Below, one piece after another: positions 24,600-32,827 of a DNA stretch of 64,000 nucleotides. Position numbers and translations under genes: made by a program. How positions within the stretch are numbered: the first letter of the stretch is position 1; every line of letters begins with the position of its first letter. The notes under the pieces were generated by a model. It saw only the letters and a list, made by a program, of their open reading frames with translations, made no database searches and was not told the origin of the DNA. Origin of the DNA: an uncultured Alphaproteobacteria bacterium (GTDB lineage Bacteria > Pseudomonadota > Alphaproteobacteria > CAAHEQ01 > UBA3637); NCBI GenBank assembly GCA_934202735.1, contig CAKPYH010000002.1, positions 62,001 to 126,000 of the forward strand. Direction: 5' to 3'.

Positions 24600-24887
24600 A
24601 TGAGTTTTAACGCACAAACCATTAAAACGATCGCCAACTTGGCACGTTTGCGTTTTCCAAAAGAAGACGAAGAAAAATTCATGAAAGATATTGACAGTAT
24701 CTTGGCATGGGTAGAAGAATTAAAAGAAGTGGATGTTTCGGGGGTTGAACCTTTGGTATCCGTGACACCCCGGACGGATGCCGTCAGGACCGATGAAGTG
24801 TCCGATGGAAATTTGCAAACCGAGTTGATGGCCAATGCCCCTGAATCGGTACAAGGTTTTTATGAAGTCCCGCGTATGGTGGAGTAA
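24600..24887 (+). CDS. gatC: Asp/Glu-tRNA amidotransferase subunit C
   Basis: This 95-residue subunit wraps around GatA and stabilises the GatCAB complex that converts Glu-tRNA(Gln) and Asp-tRNA(Asn). It shows IANLARLRFPKEDEEKFMKD, ILAWVEEL and VEPLVSVTPRTDAVRTDEV, all typical. ATG 24600 has AAAAGGAGAAAGT. It starts the gatC-gatA-gatB operon; gatA begins 3 nt downstream. Confidence 0.95.
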   Translation: MSFNAQTIKTIANLARLRFPKEDEEKFMKDIDSILAWVEELKEVDVSGVEPLVSVTPRTDAVRTDEVSDGNLQTELMANAPESVQGFYEVPRMVE

Positions 24888-24890
24888 AAC

Positions 24891-26372
24891 ATGACTGACT
24901 TATTGAATTTGCATATTTCTGAAGCATTAAATTTGTTAAACAAGAAAGAAATTTCTTCCGTTGAATTAACGCAGGCTCACTTGGCCGAGATGGAACGGGC
25001 TCGTTTCCTGAATGCTTATATTACCGAAACACCGGAACGGGCTTTGGCGGATGCGGCTGCCTCGGATAAACGCCGGGCAAACGGTGAAACGATGGGGGCT
25101 TTGGACGGTATTCCTATTGCTAACAAAGATTTGTATTGTACGCGGGGAATTAAAACAACGGCGGCCTCTAAAATCTTGTCCCGATTTGTACCTCCTTATG
25201 AATCGACCGTCTCACAGAAACTGAAAGATGCCGGGACCGTGATGTTGGGTAAAGTCAATACGGATCAATTTGCCATGGGTGGGTCTACGGTGACCAGTTA
25301 TTTCGGTGTTACCAAAAACCCCTGGACCGATGAAAACGGCGAATACAGTTTGATTCCCGGGGGATCATCCGGCGGGTCTGCGGCCGCGGTGGCGGCGGGC
25401 CTGTGTATGGGGGCAACGGGTTCGGATACGGGCGGTTCTATTCGTCAGCCGGCTTCATTTTGCGGAATTACGGGAATTAAACCAACGTATGGACGATGCT
25501 CACGCTATGGTATTGTGGCTTTTGCGTCATCGCTGGATCAGGCGGGGCCAATGGCACGTTCCGTTAAAGATTGTGCATTGTTATTGGGTCAAATGGCCGG
25601 TTCCGATGCATACGATTCCACTGTTGCGGAATTGCCTGTTCCGGATTATACGATCGGGTTGACCGGTGATATTCGGGGTAAGAAAATCGGTATTCCCAAA
25701 GAATATCGCCCCGGGGGATTAAATGCAGAAGTGGCAGCCGTTTGGGATAAAGGCATTCAGTACTTGAAAGATGCCGGTGCAGAAGTTGTGGAAATTTCCT
25801 TACCGCATACAAAGTACGCTTTGCCGGTGTATTACATTATTGCCTGTGCCGAAGCCAGTTCTAATTTGTCGCGCTATGACGGTGTGCGTTATACGACACG
25901 GGTGGATGGTAAGACTTTGGACGAAATGTACGAAAACACCCGGACGGACGGTTTCGGTTCGGAAGTTATCCGGCGTATTTTGTTGGGTACTTTTGTATTA
26001 TCGGCCGGTTTCTATGATGCGTATTATACGCGGGCACAACGGGTTCGTCGTTTGATTTACAATGACTTCATTAATGCTTTTAACTCCGTTGATGCCATTG
26101 TGGTTCCGGCGGCACCGACACCGGCTTTGTCTTATCAGGCATTTAAGAATATGAGTCCTGTTGATACTTACTTGGGTGATGTCTTTACAACGCCGGCTTC
26201 TTTGGCGGGTGTTCCGGGATTGTCCCTGCCGATCGGATTGTCGGATAAAGGTCTGCCGATTGGATTGCAAGTAATTGGCAAACATTTTGATGAACCGACT
26301 GTGTTTCAGGTTGCAACGGCTTTGGAACAAGCGGCCGGGTTTGATTTAATACCGCATCGGGTGAAAGGATAA
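24891..26372 (+). CDS. gatA: Asp/Glu-tRNA amidotransferase subunit A
   Basis: This 493-residue amidase-signature protein releases ammonia from Gln for transamidation. The catalytic Ser-cisSer-Lys triad is visible: IANKDLYC (Lys), PGGSSGGSAAAVAAG and GSDTGGSIRQPASFCG (Ser residues). Length is standard. It lies 2 nt before gatB. The complex implies that the organism makes Gln-tRNA, Asn-tRNA or both by the indirect route. Confidence 0.97.
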   Translation: MTDLLNLHISEALNLLNKKEISSVELTQAHLAEMERARFLNAYITETPERALADAAASDKRRANGETMGALDGIPIANKDLYCTRGIKTTAASKILSRFVPPYESTVSQKLKDAGTVMLGKVNTDQFAMGGSTVTSYFGVTKNPWTDENGEYSLIPGGSSGGSAAAVAAGLCMGATGSDTGGSIRQPASFCGITGIKPTYGRCSRYGIVAFASSLDQAGPMARSVKDCALLLGQMAGSDAYDSTVAELPVPDYTIGLTGDIRGKKIGIPKEYRPGGLNAEVAAVWDKGIQYLKDAGAEVVEISLPHTKYALPVYYIIACAEASSNLSRYDGVRYTTRVDGKTLDEMYENTRTDGFGSEVIRRILLGTFVLSAGFYDAYYTRAQRVRRLIYNDFINAFNSVDAIVVPAAPTPALSYQAFKNMSPVDTYLGDVFTTPASLAGVPGLSLPIGLSDKGLPIGLQVIGKHFDEPTVFQVATALEQAAGFDLIPHRVKG

Positions 26373-26374
26373 AT

Positions 26375-27829
26375 ATGTATACTATTCAAGGAAAAACAGG
26401 GGCTTGGGAACTGGTTATCGGATTGGAAGTCCATTGTGAGATTTTATCTCAATCCAAGGTCTTTTCAGGGGCATCGGCCAAGTTCGGTGCCGAACAAAAT
26501 ACACAAGTTTCCTTTATTGATGCCGGGTTTCCGGGTATGTTGCCCAAGGTAAACGCCAAGTGTATTGAACAGTGTGTCAAGACGGGTTTCGGCCTGAATG
26601 CCAAAATCAACAAATTTTCACGCTTTGATCGTAAAAATTACTTTTATGCCGATTTACCCCAGGGGTATCAGATTTCACAACTGTATTACCCGATTGTCGG
26701 TGAAGGGTTTATTGAAGTAACCACCGATGAAGGGACCCGAAAAATCGGTGTGGAACGGTTGCATTTGGAACAAGATGCCGGCAAGTCCATTCATGATATG
26801 GTGCCGGGCAAAAGTTTGATTGACTTGAATCGCAGTGGTGTAGGCCTGATGGAAATTGTGTCCAAGCCGGATATGCATTCACCGGCGGAAGCGGGGGAAT
26901 ATCTGCGCAATTTGCGTGCGATTGTACGGGCTCTCGGAACGTGTGACGGCAACATGGACGAAGGCTCTATGCGGTGTGATGTGAACGTATCGGTACGTCC
27001 GGTGGGTGAAACGGGACTGCGTCCGCGGGCAGAAGTTAAAAATGTGAACTCGGTGCGTTTTGTCATGCAAGCCATTGAAATTGAAGCACAACGTCAGATT
27101 GATATTTATGAAAACGGTGGCCAATGTCGTCAGGAAACCCGTTTGTTTGATTCGGTGAACCTGGAAACACGCCCGATGCGTAGTAAAGAAAATGCAAATG
27201 ATTATCGCTATTTCCCCGATCCGGACTTATTACCGGTGATTTTAACGGACGACTACATTGAAAATATCCGCAAAAATCTGCCTGAATTACCGGACGCCAA
27301 AAAGAAACGGTATGTGGAACAACTGGGGTTGACACCCTATGACGCGTCTGTTTTGACGGCCGATGTGGAAACGGCGGCCTATTTTGAAACCGCTATTCAA
27401 GGACAAGATGCCAAAAAAGTTGCTAACTGGGTGATGGGTGATTTGTTTGCTTACCTGAACAAATCGGCCAAAACCATTACGGACAGTCCGATTAAGGCTC
27501 AGGATTTAGGGGCTTTGGTCGGATTGATTGCCGATGGGACCATTTCCGGGAAAATTGCCAAAGAAGTTTTTGAACTGATGACGCAAACGGGTAAGGCTCC
27601 CGCCGTGATTGTGGAAGAAAAAGGGCTGAAACAAACCACGGATACCGGTGCGATTGAAGCCATTATTGCCGATGTTTTGGCGGCCAATATGGACAAAGTG
27701 GCCGAAATTAAAGCCGGTAAAGATAAACTGAAAGGCTGGTTTGTGGGGCAGATTATGAAGGCCAGTCATGGCAAAGTCAATCCGGCATTGGCCAATCAGT
27801 TGTTGGATAAAAAATTGAGTGAAGTGTGA
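26375..27829 (+). CDS. gatB: Asp/Glu-tRNA amidotransferase subunit B
   Basis: This 484-residue subunit binds the misacylated tRNA and activates its acyl group. It has WELVIGLEVHCEI, FSRFDRKNYFYADLPQGYQI, the RSGVGLMEIVSKPDMHSP segment and the C-terminal YqeY-like tail ending NPALANQLLDKKL. The stop TGA shares its final A with the start ATG of the second ankyrin gene, so that gene is translationally coupled to gatCAB. Confidence 0.97.
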   Translation: MYTIQGKTGAWELVIGLEVHCEILSQSKVFSGASAKFGAEQNTQVSFIDAGFPGMLPKVNAKCIEQCVKTGFGLNAKINKFSRFDRKNYFYADLPQGYQISQLYYPIVGEGFIEVTTDEGTRKIGVERLHLEQDAGKSIHDMVPGKSLIDLNRSGVGLMEIVSKPDMHSPAEAGEYLRNLRAIVRALGTCDGNMDEGSMRCDVNVSVRPVGETGLRPRAEVKNVNSVRFVMQAIEIEAQRQIDIYENGGQCRQETRLFDSVNLETRPMRSKENANDYRYFPDPDLLPVILTDDYIENIRKNLPELPDAKKKRYVEQLGLTPYDASVLTADVETAAYFETAIQGQDAKKVANWVMGDLFAYLNKSAKTITDSPIKAQDLGALVGLIADGTISGKIAKEVFELMTQTGKAPAVIVEEKGLKQTTDTGAIEAIIADVLAANMDKVAEIKAGKDKLKGWFVGQIMKASHGKVNPALANQLLDKKLSEV

Positions 27830-28632
27830 TGTATCAAAGCAATCATTCGGATCGGATACGGGCATATACAACCCTTGCCGGAGTGTGTCCCCGTGCCGAT
27901 TTGGTTCCGCCTAAGCGTCGGGCTGAGTTTCAACAACGTGTTCAACGTATTTTGAATCATTCTCATACATTGCCCGACTCTTTGAAACATCGCCTGGCAA
28001 TAGAAAGTTTTTCTCGTGTTTTGTTGAGCTTGCAGGGATGTGTTTCTTTGGTAGCGTCCTGTTTGGGAATACGTCTGGGGTCGGATATCGCAAATATAAT
28101 GTTGCCACATGCAGCGGCATTGGGACGCAAAACGATGGTTGCTCATTTGATCAAAGTCTGGAATGCTGATGTCAATTACCAAAACAGCAACGGTGATACG
28201 GCTCTGCATTTGGCCATTAAACGGAAACGGTTTGCGGTGGCCGATATGCTTTTACGGTCCGGGGCTAAGTTATACCCGAATAAGGCAGGGGTAAGCCCAC
28301 TGGGGCTGGCATGTATGCGTGATATGGCTTTGGCTGTTCCGGTCTTCAAAAATAACGGAGTTGATCTGAATCGACCCGAAAAAATACGCTACTGGAATCG
28401 TTTTTACTTGGGGTGGCATACCAATTATATTTATCCGATTTCGTATGCACTGTGTAAAGATAAACCCAAGGTCCTACGGGCATTATTGAAAGCCGGTGCC
28501 AAGATAGATGTGCCTTTGGTTAGAAAGAAGACGCTGACCTGGCGTGAGGTGGTGAAGCAGCGACCTGACGCCATTGGGCCGCGATGTTTGCCCATTATGA
28601 TACGTGCAATCCGGACGCATACACATGCTTAG
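27829..28632 (+). CDS. Ankyrin-repeat protein, short
   Basis: The 267-residue product has about three to four recognisable ankyrin repeats in its second half (NGDTALHLAIKRKRFAVADML, AGVSPLGLACMRDMALAV, PKVLRALLKAGAKID). The first ~90 residues are basic and hold a short hydrophobic stretch (LLSLQGCVSLVASCLGI) that might be membrane-active. It has no signal peptide. Coupling to gatB by a TGATG junction is odd for a likely accessory protein and suggests that it was captured by the operon. The function is unknown. Confidence 0.78.
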   Translation: MYQSNHSDRIRAYTTLAGVCPRADLVPPKRRAEFQQRVQRILNHSHTLPDSLKHRLAIESFSRVLLSLQGCVSLVASCLGIRLGSDIANIMLPHAAALGRKTMVAHLIKVWNADVNYQNSNGDTALHLAIKRKRFAVADMLLRSGAKLYPNKAGVSPLGLACMRDMALAVPVFKNNGVDLNRPEKIRYWNRFYLGWHTNYIYPISYALCKDKPKVLRALLKAGAKIDVPLVRKKTLTWREVVKQRPDAIGPRCLPIMIRAIRTHTHA

Positions 28633-28650
28633 GACCTGGCGGTATCTCAT

Positions 28651-28691
28651 ACAAAGTCGCCCGCAAATTGGATAGTTCTCGGGCGGTTTGT
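28651..28691 (+). terminator. Possible terminator after the ankyrin gene
   Basis: ACAAA...CGCCCG pairs with CGGGCG...TTTGT around a 16-nt loop; a run of T residues comes about 20 nt later. It is only moderately convincing. Confidence 0.4.
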
Positions 28692-28746
28692 GTGTAGAAA
28701 CTATTTTTTTTCTATATCCTGTCATTGGCGGGCATTTTTTTATATT

Positions 28747-28842
28747 GTCATCTTCGGGCTTGACCCGGAGATCCAGGGGAGAGAAGTCAATATATTATAA
28801 GGATTTCAGTGCCCAATGGATTCCCATTTTCATGGGAATGAC
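28747..28842. repeat. Composite palindromic repeat element, copy A
   Basis: The element opens with GTCATCTTCGGGCTTGACCC...GATCCAGG and closes with TGGATTCCC...GGGAATGAC, so its ends are inverted GTCAT/ATGAC. The left arm is shared with 5301 and 28861. Elements of this sort are scattered in alphaproteobacterial genomes as REP-like intergenic repeats. Confidence 0.8.
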
Positions 28843-28860
28843 AGGACAGGGGTAAAACTT

Positions 28861-28940
28861 GTCATCTTCGGGCTTGACCCGGAGATCCAGGAAACATAAG
28901 GACTTCATTTATCCTGGATTTCCGCTTTCGCGTGAATGAC
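28861..28940. repeat. Composite palindromic repeat element, copy B
   Basis: The first 31 bases are identical to those of copy A, 114 bp upstream. The right end reads TGGATTTCCGCTTTCGCG and closes GTGAATGAC. Apart from the repeats and a promoter, the 28633-29167 interval holds no supported gene. Confidence 0.8.
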
Positions 28941-29096
28941 AAAATATAGATGTTTCCAACATTTTGAATTATGCGCTGCGCTTACCCGCTCACTGCGTTC
29001 TGGCCGGTTGTTTTTGATATAATATATTGAAATAAATGATTTTATTTGTTCTTTTACTCGGTTTTCTGGTCCTTTGAAAATACCTGAATTTGGGTA

Positions 29097-29125
29097 TTGC
29101 AAAAAACCATGGTTTATGGTACACT
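29097..29125 (+). promoter_or_regulatory. Promoter of the Cys-rich pilin-like gene
   Basis: TTGCAA (29097-29102) and TACACT (29120-29125) with a 17-nt spacer, 42 nt before the start codon. Confidence 0.65.
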
Positions 29126-29167
29126 CCGGGCCAAAGAAGAAATACGTTCAAGAAAGGGACAGCCAAA

Positions 29168-30652
29168 ATGAAACAACCGAAAAAAATGACTCATCTGCCG
29201 GCTGAACAAACCGAATCTGGTCGTAGTATGGTAGAAATGTTAGGGGTTTTGGCCATTATGGGCATCTTGTCCATTGGAGGGATCGCCGGCTATACATACG
29301 CCATGAACAAACTGCGGGCCAATAATACGATCACGTATGTGAACATGTTGGCAATTGCGGGTAGCCAACAGGCCGCTTTGGGACGGGACGAGTTGACATT
29401 GGAGGAGTTCCCCGCCAAAACCACCGATGGCTATGACGCAGATATTTATCGCTTGACCGATGAACCACGCTATTTTGATATTGATATTGCAGGCGTTCCC
29501 CGGGCTGTGTGTACAAATATCTTGGCCTTGACGACACATTGGCGGGGGTTGGATAGTGTTTGGGTCAATGATAACCAAACGACCTGTGAACAAGATGAGA
29601 ACTTGATGAGTTTTATTTTTTCGGAGACGCTGGGATCAGATGAGAACGGCGGGTCGCGGTGTACGCAAGATTCGGAATGTTCGGGATGTCAGACGTGTGT
29701 ACGCGGATTTTGTACCGATACCGATGCTGCATGTTCGGGGAATACGCCCTATTGTGTCAACGGTACCTGTCAAGGTTGTCATGCCGGTGAATTTCAAGAC
29801 ACCAAAGGAAAATGTTATCCTTGTAGTGGGGATACGATTATAGGATCCGTGGATCCATCCGAATGCGATAAATGCAAAGGACAACGCTTTAGTACACTTT
29901 CTTATCAACGCTGTGTCCCATGTACTTATCCAGGTTCTTTATATCTCAACAAAAATGATATTGACAAAGCCCGGTGTAATTCCTGTGCAAAACGGTATTG
30001 GATGCGTTATGGCAGCAGTGAGATTACATGTAATTATTGCGATGGTATGATCACCAGTGAAAATGATGAGCAAGTTTGTCAAGGTCATTGTCCGGCCGGT
30101 CAAGTGTGGAGTGGTAACAAGTGTGTGTCTTGTGATAGTACGGATACTATTTTGTTTGGTGTTTCCCGGGAATCGTGTCGGACAATATGCGCGGGAGTTC
30201 GCTTCCCGGAAATCACCTTTGCTCAATGTACCCGATGTGATGCGCCTCTGGCACGTCAGTCCACACAAGCCGATTGTGCTGCTTGCCCCAATAACTATTG
30301 GCGCAATGATTTCTGCTATTATTGTAACGGCACTGTCATCCATGAAAATAACGCACAAATTTGTCAAGGTCATTGTCCGGCCGGTCAAGTATGGAACGGT
30401 TCAAAATGCGTTGCTTGTGATAGTAGCGATACTGTATTCTATACGGTTTATGGACCGGATTGTGCCCGTCAGTGTAAAGGTGTCAGATTTTCACGTTCAG
30501 AGTATTCGGCATGCTTCAGATGCGATAAAGCAGGCGATCAAATCACTAATGATAAAGAATCGTGTTTGGCGTGCGGGAACCGGACATGGAAGAACGGGAC
30601 ATGCAGTTTCTGTGCCGGAACCGTTAGCGCCGATGGGACAACGTGTGAATAA
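29168..30652 (+). CDS. Pilin-like protein with Cys-rich tandem repeats
   Basis: The 494-residue product has a type IV-pilin-like N-terminus: a short basic leader, then SGRSMVEMLGVLAIMGILSI with Glu at position 5 of the hydrophobic helix (the usual GFTLIE is replaced by GRSMVEM). Residues ~45-160 are a globular pseudopilin-like part. From ~165 to the end runs a Cys-rich region with more than 40 Cys, including a ~95-residue unit repeated (CQGHCPAGQVW occurs twice, 285 bp apart). It recalls TNFR/furin-like Cys modules. It is probably exported and assembled or surface-exposed. ATG 29168 has GAAAGGGACAG. It is monocistronic with a strong terminator. Confidence 0.85.
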   Translation: MKQPKKMTHLPAEQTESGRSMVEMLGVLAIMGILSIGGIAGYTYAMNKLRANNTITYVNMLAIAGSQQAALGRDELTLEEFPAKTTDGYDADIYRLTDEPRYFDIDIAGVPRAVCTNILALTTHWRGLDSVWVNDNQTTCEQDENLMSFIFSETLGSDENGGSRCTQDSECSGCQTCVRGFCTDTDAACSGNTPYCVNGTCQGCHAGEFQDTKGKCYPCSGDTIIGSVDPSECDKCKGQRFSTLSYQRCVPCTYPGSLYLNKNDIDKARCNSCAKRYWMRYGSSEITCNYCDGMITSENDEQVCQGHCPAGQVWSGNKCVSCDSTDTILFGVSRESCRTICAGVRFPEITFAQCTRCDAPLARQSTQADCAACPNNYWRNDFCYYCNGTVIHENNAQICQGHCPAGQVWNGSKCVACDSSDTVFYTVYGPDCARQCKGVRFSRSEYSACFRCDKAGDQITNDKESCLACGNRTWKNGTCSFCAGTVSADGTTCE

Positions 30653-30656
30653 CAAA

Positions 30657-30692
30657 AAAAGTGGCCGCCGAATTGTTGGCAGCCACTTTTCC
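30657..30692 (+). terminator. Rho-independent terminator after the pilin-like gene
   Basis: AAAAGTGGC (30657-30665) pairs with GCCACTTTT (30682-30690), with an inner GCC/GGC pair. Flanking A and T runs make it bidirectional. Confidence 0.88.
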
Positions 30693-30830
30693 CATTTTTT
30701 AGTCTTCCTATACATATAATAGGGTATATATTTTCAAATTGCAACAAAAAAGTGAAATTTTTTTACAGAAATGTGTATTTTTAGTTATCACTATGATATT
30801 CAATTATTTTTATCATATCATAAATGTCGG

Positions 30831-31391
30831 TTATGTGTTGCACTTTTTCTGCGAAAGTGTATGCGGTTTGCAACCACAATATGTTTGGCGGTATAATCCT
30901 TGCTCACGGGCCAGTCGTTCAGCGTATTCCAGGCCCCCCTTTTTACGCCAGTTCGTCAGATCATAGGGAATACCAATCTGATTGGCGGCTTGTATTCCGG
31001 CACGACAGACTTGGTCAAAATCCTTGAAACGCGAGATACCCAAAACAGATGAAAAGCGGCTAAATCCGTTATCTCGTGCATATTCCGCCGCCCGTTGTAA
31101 TCGCAGAAAAAAACATTTATCACACCGTTTTCCCCGTTCGGGTTCATTTTCCAACCCTTGGGTTACGGCCGACCAGTCTTCGGGACGATAGGGCAATTCT
31201 ACAAACGGGACACCCACGACTTGACAGATTCGTTTATTTTCATCTCGGCGGCGTATATATTCTGATTCAGGACGAATATTCGGGTTGTAGAATAAAACCG
31301 TCAAGTCTGTATCGGCTTGCTTTAACCGGTGAATAACCCCAATAGAACAGGGGGCGCAACAAGATAATAATAATACTTTTTCTTTTTTCAT
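30831..31391 (-). CDS. queH: Epoxyqueuosine reductase QueH
   Basis: The 186-residue product has the QueH (former DUF208) motifs: LLSCCAPCSIGVIHRL, FYNPNIRPESEYIRRRDE, GKRCDKCFFLRLQRAAEYA and CGCKPHTLSQKK. The Cys pairs hold a [4Fe-4S] cluster and a further metal site. QueH reduces epoxyqueuosine to queuosine in tRNA and replaces the cobalamin-dependent QueG. Start ATG 31391 matches the family N-terminus; an in-frame extension to 31430 runs through the promoter. The -10 is 6 nt before the ATG and there is no Shine-Dalgarno, so the mRNA is probably leaderless. Confidence 0.93.
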   Translation of the reverse strand: MKKEKVLLLSCCAPCSIGVIHRLKQADTDLTVLFYNPNIRPESEYIRRRDENKRICQVVGVPFVELPYRPEDWSAVTQGLENEPERGKRCDKCFFLRLQRAAEYARDNGFSRFSSVLGISRFKDFDQVCRAGIQAANQIGIPYDLTNWRKKGGLEYAERLAREQGLYRQTYCGCKPHTLSQKKCNT

Positions 31392-31397
31392 ACTGTC

Positions 31398-31426
31398 ATT
31401 ATAGCAAAAAAACAACCAAAGTGCAA
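31398..31426 (-). promoter_or_regulatory. Promoter of queH, leaderless configuration
   Basis: On the minus strand TTGCAC (31426-31421), 17 nt, TATAAT (31403-31398), then six bases and ATG at 31391. The expected transcription start lies on or next to the start codon. Confidence 0.75.
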
Positions 31427-31433
31427 TCAAGTA

Positions 31434-31462
31434 TTGACATTATTTTTTCTTTCTGCTAGTTT
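31434..31462 (+). promoter_or_regulatory. Promoter of gtrA-GT2, near-leaderless
   Basis: Perfect TTGACA (31434-31439), 17 nt ending in TGC (extended -10), and TAGTTT (31457-31462). ATG 31470 follows 7 nt later. It lies back to back with the queH promoter. Confidence 0.6.
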
Positions 31463-31469
31463 GACAGGC

Positions 31470-31895
31470 ATGATGAAAATAATAGCACTATATCAAACCG
31501 TTTTTCAATTTTGGATGAGATTTCCTGAAAAAATCAGGTACTTGTTGGTGGGGGGGTATAATACGGTTATTTCGTATGCTTTGTATGCACTCTTTCTGTA
31601 TTTGATGCAGGGATCCTATCCGCAAGCGGCTCTTCTTTTATCAAACCTGGTGGCTTCGGTTAACAGTTATTGGACGCAAAAAATATACGTTTTCGGTACA
31701 AAAGGAAATTATTGGAACGAATATGTGCGCTGCTTGTTCAGTTGGGGGTGCAGTTATGTTTTGAATGCCGGTCTTTTAGCCTTGTTTTTGATGAAATTAA
31801 ATCCGTATACGGCGCAAGTTTTAGCCTTGGCTTTGGTAACGATAAACAGTTATTTAATGCTGAAATACATTGCCTTTCGTAAGGGGGTCTCATGA
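31470..31895 (+). CDS. GtrA-family membrane protein
   Basis: The 141-residue product has four hydrophobic segments and the GtrA pattern (IRYLLVGGYNTVISYALYALFLYL...NLVASVNSYWTQKIYVF). GtrA-like proteins are thought to flip or carry polyprenyl-phosphate-linked sugars. The GT2 gene that follows overlaps by 4 nt (ATGA) and would make the lipid-linked sugar. ATG 31470 (or 31473) is only a few nt from the predicted transcription start and has no Shine-Dalgarno. Confidence 0.88.
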   Translation: MMKIIALYQTVFQFWMRFPEKIRYLLVGGYNTVISYALYALFLYLMQGSYPQAALLLSNLVASVNSYWTQKIYVFGTKGNYWNEYVRCLFSWGCSYVLNAGLLALFLMKLNPYTAQVLALALVTINSYLMLKYIAFRKGVS

Positions 31896-32827
31896 AAGTT
31901 GCGATTTTAATACCCTGTTATAATGAAGCCGCTTCGGTCGCACGTGTGGTACAAGATTGTCATAAGCATTTACCCCATGCGGATATCTATGTCTATGATA
32001 ACAATTCAACGGATAATACGGCGGCTTTGGCTCGGGCGGCCGGGGCCTATGTCTTTGCCGAAAGAAATCAAGGAAAGGGTAATGTTATCAGGCGGATGTT
32101 TGCCGATATTCAAGCGGATATTTATGTGATGATTGATGGCGATTGTACCTATGATACGGCCAGTATTCCGAAAATGATTGAGCGTTTGGTCTCCGAACGT
32201 TTGGATATGGTGACGGCAGTGCGGGAAACATCATCGGATTCGGCTTATCGTCCCGGTCATCGTTTGGGAAATACCCTGATGACACGCATTGTCCACCTGT
32301 TTTTTGGGAACAAGACGGCCGATATGCTATCAGGATTACGGGTGTTTTCTCGGCGCTTTGTCAAATCATTTCCGGCCAATTCGCAAGGGTTTGAAGTGGA
32401 AACTGAATTGACGGTTTTTGCGTCATCTATGCGGGTTCCCATGGCCGATATGACGACACCGTATTACGAAAGGCCTAAAAATTCTTGCAGTAAATTGTCA
32501 ACCGTTCGTGATGGGTATAGGATTTTGAAAATGATAGCGGTTCTTATCAAGGAAGAACGGCCGCTGCTCTTTTTCGGTATGGGGGCTATTTTTTCTTTTG
32601 TTTTGTCTTTGTTGTGTGCCATACCCGTTGTGCTTCACTATTTGGAAACAGGATTAGTTCCCCGCATACCTACCACGATTTTGTCGGTCGGGTTGATGAT
32701 ATGCGGTGGGGTGAGTTTAGCCATGGCTTTGATTTTGGATACAGTGGCAAAAACACGGGCCGAAGTGCGCCGTATGCAATACTTGTCCGTTCCTGTGCCG
32801 GATCCTGACAGTTTGAATTTAAAATAA
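31892..32827 (+). CDS. Glycosyltransferase family 2, polyprenyl-phosphate type
   Basis: The 311-residue product begins with a GT-A domain (VAILIPCYNEAASVARVV, DNNSTDNT, MIDGDCTYD as the DxD-type metal site) and has two C-terminal membrane segments (about 230-255 and 265-285), like GtrB/DPM1-type enzymes. It most likely transfers a sugar from a nucleotide-sugar to undecaprenyl phosphate on the inner membrane. It is paired with the GtrA-like flippase candidate. No third gene for a specific sugar transferase follows; recO converges on it with a 9-bp overlap of coding ends. Confidence 0.9.
   Translation: MKVAILIPCYNEAASVARVVQDCHKHLPHADIYVYDNNSTDNTAALARAAGAYVFAERNQGKGNVIRRMFADIQADIYVMIDGDCTYDTASIPKMIERLVSERLDMVTAVRETSSDSAYRPGHRLGNTLMTRIVHLFFGNKTADMLSGLRVFSRRFVKSFPANSQGFEVETELTVFASSMRVPMADMTTPYYERPKNSCSKLSTVRDGYRILKMIAVLIKEERPLLFFGMGAIFSFVLSLLCAIPVVLHYLETGLVPRIPTTILSVGLMICGGVSLAMALILDTVAKTRAEVRRMQYLSVPVPDPDSLNLK

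Noticed and set aside
28747..28940. CRISPR array
   Set aside because: Only two repeat units with palindromic right ends and no regular spacers; they are REP-like elements.
30057..30719. A 220-codon frame inside the Cys-rich pilin-like gene
   Set aside because: It is an alternate frame of a repeated sequence; its Val/Arg/Ile-rich protein has no start signals and crosses the terminator.
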